DNA of 6,647 nucleotides, taken from NCBI GenBank assembly GCA_900549005.1, contig URMT01000092.1:1-6647 (forward strand). Direction: 5' to 3'. This DNA comes from an uncultured Eubacteriales bacterium (GTDB lineage: Bacteria; Bacillota; Clostridia; Christensenellales; Borkfalkiaceae). The notes below the pieces were generated by a model. That model worked only from the letters and a program-made list of their open reading frames with translations, ran no database searches and had not been told where the DNA came from. The stretch's first letter is position 1. Each line of letters starts with the position of its first letter. Both the position numbers and the translations under genes were made by a program. Shown here piece by piece: positions 5,566 through 6,647 of the stretch.

Positions 5566-6548
5566 CCGCTTGCGGCGGCGAAAATTGCGGCGTGCCTTGC
5601 GTGCGCGGGCTGCCCGCGTATGCCGATATGCACTGCGACACTCTGACCGTCGCCGCGTCGGAGGACTGCGGGCTTAAAGAAAACGGCTTGCAGGCCGACC
5701 TTAAAAGGCTGGCCGCGGCAGGTTGCGCCGTGCAATGTTTTGCCGTATTCACCCGCGGAGACGACCCGCGGGCGTTTTATTCTTATGCCGAATACTTCAA
5801 CGCGCAGGTGCGCGCCGCAGGCGATATATGCACGCCCGTTCTGCGCCATTCCGACTTTGAAAGGGCGAGGGCGGAGGGGAAAGTGGGCTGCGTGCTCACC
5901 GCCGAAAATATGGGCTTTGTCAGCTCGGCACAGGACGTGCGCAGGATGTACGCCTGCGGCGTGCGGATGGCCTCGCTCGTGTGGAACGAAGAGAACGGAC
6001 TTGCCTTTCCCAATCTGATTTTCAAAGGTAATGCGCCCGACTTCTCTGCGCGCGAGGCGCGCGGGCTCAAAGAGAGGGGCCGAGAAGTCGCCTCGGCGCT
6101 CGACGAACTCGGCATAATCATCGACGTTTCGCATCTTTCCGACGGAGGCCTTTGCGACCTTCTGCGCGGCAGAAAGCGGCCGCTCGTCGCCAGCCATTCA
6201 GACTGCTTTTCGCTCTCGCCCGTAAGCCGCAACCTCACCGACGGGCAAATCAGGGCGCTTGCCGACTGCGGCGGCATTATCGGTGTAAATTTCTGCCTCG
6301 ACTTTCTGGGCGGAGATAACGCGGCGGAGCGCGCCTTCGAACACATAAAGCACATAGTAAATGTCGGCGGCGAGGACTGCGCGGCGATAGGTTCAGACTT
6401 CGACGGTATGCCCGTCCAGCGCGGAATGGAGAGCTGCGCAGATATGCCGAAGTTCCTCGGTATGGTAAAAAGCCGGTTCGGCGGCCGCGTTGCGCAAAAG
6501 ATTGCCTGCGGCAATTTTCTGCGCGTGTTTAAAGAGGTGTGCGGTTAA
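5553..6548 (+). CDS. M19-family metallo-dipeptidase (membrane/renal dipeptidase-like)
   Basis: A zinc dipeptidase of MEROPS family M19, which hydrolyses dipeptides, including ones with a D-residue at the second position in some members. The 331-residue product is a complete TIM-barrel enzyme. The binuclear metal ligands expected for the family are visible: Asp25 and His27 (DMHCD), bridging Glu118 (TAENM), His194 (DVSHLSD) and His215 (ASHSDC), with Asp282 (GSDFDG) as the catalytic-site Asp. RNLTDGQIRAL and GGIIGVNF are typical. The start is taken as ATG 5553, with AAGGG (5544-5548) 4 nt upstream, overlapping spoVM by 13 bp; a TTG at 5508 or GTGs at 5592 and 5601 are alternatives. No hydrophobic signal segment is seen, so it is probably cytosolic. 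The 24-residue lead before the first metal motif carries Cys7, Cys12 and Cys16. Physiological substrate is unknown; peptide recycling is likely. Confidence 0.92.
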   Translation: MPQIAACGGENCGVPCVRGLPAYADMHCDTLTVAASEDCGLKENGLQADLKRLAAAGCAVQCFAVFTRGDDPRAFYSYAEYFNAQVRAAGDICTPVLRHSDFERARAEGKVGCVLTAENMGFVSSAQDVRRMYACGVRMASLVWNEENGLAFPNLIFKGNAPDFSAREARGLKERGREVASALDELGIIIDVSHLSDGGLCDLLRGRKRPLVASHSDCFSLSPVSRNLTDGQIRALADCGGIIGVNFCLDFLGGDNAAERAFEHIKHIVNVGGEDCAAIGSDFDGMPVQRGMESCADMPKFLGMVKSRFGGRVAQKIACGNFLRVFKEVCG

Positions 6549-6584
6549 TTGCCCCGCACATATGCCCGAACTATTGCGTTTTTT
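6537..6584 (+). terminator. Possible terminator at the end of the dipeptidase gene
   Basis: TGTGCGG (6538-6544) pairs perfectly with CCGCACA (6554-6560) across the stop codon, with a possible G-T pair extending it at 6537/6561. A run of six T residues stands at 6579-6584, but about 18 nt beyond the stem, which is too far for a textbook intrinsic terminator. A second weak pairing, CGCA (6555-6558) with TGCG (6575-6578), would place the T-run directly after it. Some termination at this operon end is plausible. Confidence 0.35.
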
Positions 6585-6647
6585 ATGATAAACAGATATT
6601 AAATGGCGGGGCTCGAATGGAATCATCTTCTAATGGAAAGGAATGGA
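6549..6647. other. Downstream non-coding tail
   Basis: No recognisable gene. GCCCCGC (6551-6557) and GCGGGGC (6606-6612) are exact inverted repeats 48 nt apart. A weak promoter-like pair TTGCGT (6574-6579) and TATTAA (6597-6602) has a 17-bp spacer. Two short + strand frames are open to the window edge, from ATG 6603 (15 codons) and ATG 6617 (GGGG 5 nt upstream); either could be the beginning of a following gene, but there is too little sequence to judge. Confidence 0.4.

Noticed and set aside
5488..5632. Frameshift joining the 5488 frame to the dipeptidase as one protein
   Set aside because: The 5488 frame has a SpoVM-like sequence and its own stop, and the dipeptidase has its own ATG at 5553. 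No slippery sequence is seen at the overlap.
5469..6197. 242-codon minus-strand frame opposite thiN end, spoVM and the dipeptidase
   Set aside because: It shadows a dipeptidase with all metal-binding residues. Long antisense frames are expected in GC-rich DNA and no family motif is seen.
5783..6514. 243-codon minus-strand frame opposite the dipeptidase
   Set aside because: Also a GC-driven shadow: Ser/Pro/Arg-rich composition, no recognisable domain, and it lies fully opposite a complete enzyme.
6603..6647. rpmB or another gene starting at the 3' edge
   Set aside because: The 15 or fewer codons open to the edge show no similarity I recognise to bL28 or any other protein, so no gene is called.

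Overview
This window looks like one strand of a compact housekeeping cluster from a GC-rich, spore-forming relative of the Clostridia/Bacilli. All eight genes lie on the + strand. The order def, fmt, rsmB, rlmN, (gap), rpe, thiN, spoVM is the conserved Firmicutes order known from Bacillus subtilis. The gene order, the Clostridia-like protein variants and a SpoVM-like microprotein suggest an uncultured gut-type Clostridia (Christensenellales-like is a guess). The sequence alone does not fix the taxon.

Layout. Positions 1-120 are non-coding leader with small stem-loops. A translation and RNA-modification block follows: peptide deformylase (121-591), methionyl-tRNA formyltransferase (669-1589), 16S rRNA m5C methyltransferase RsmB starting at a TTG inside the fmt end (1582-2805), and the radical-SAM methyltransferase RlmN (2878-3915). 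A 305-bp intergenic stretch (3916-4220) holds two 63-bp direct repeats, several inverted repeats and a likely promoter. The second block is tightly overlapped: ribulose-phosphate 3-epimerase (4221-4889), thiamine pyrophosphokinase (4886-5491), a 25-codon SpoVM-like gene (5488-5565), and an M19-family metallo-dipeptidase (5553-6548). The last 99 bp are non-coding with inverted repeats and no recognisable gene.

How the genes fit together. Fmt adds a formyl group to initiator Met-tRNA and Def removes it from the nascent protein. RsmB and RlmN modify the ribosome's RNAs. Rpe works in the pentose phosphate pathway, where transketolase uses the thiamine diphosphate made by ThiN. SpoVM is a spore-envelope morphogenesis peptide that conventionally sits right after thiN. 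The dipeptidase is an addition to the B. subtilis order.

The two points most worth attention are the tiny spoVM gene between overlapping neighbours, which length-limited gene calling would miss, and the absence of the usual prpC-prkC-rsgA module between rlmN and rpe, where repeat-rich DNA is found instead. I found no clear evidence of a wholly new multi-gene system.
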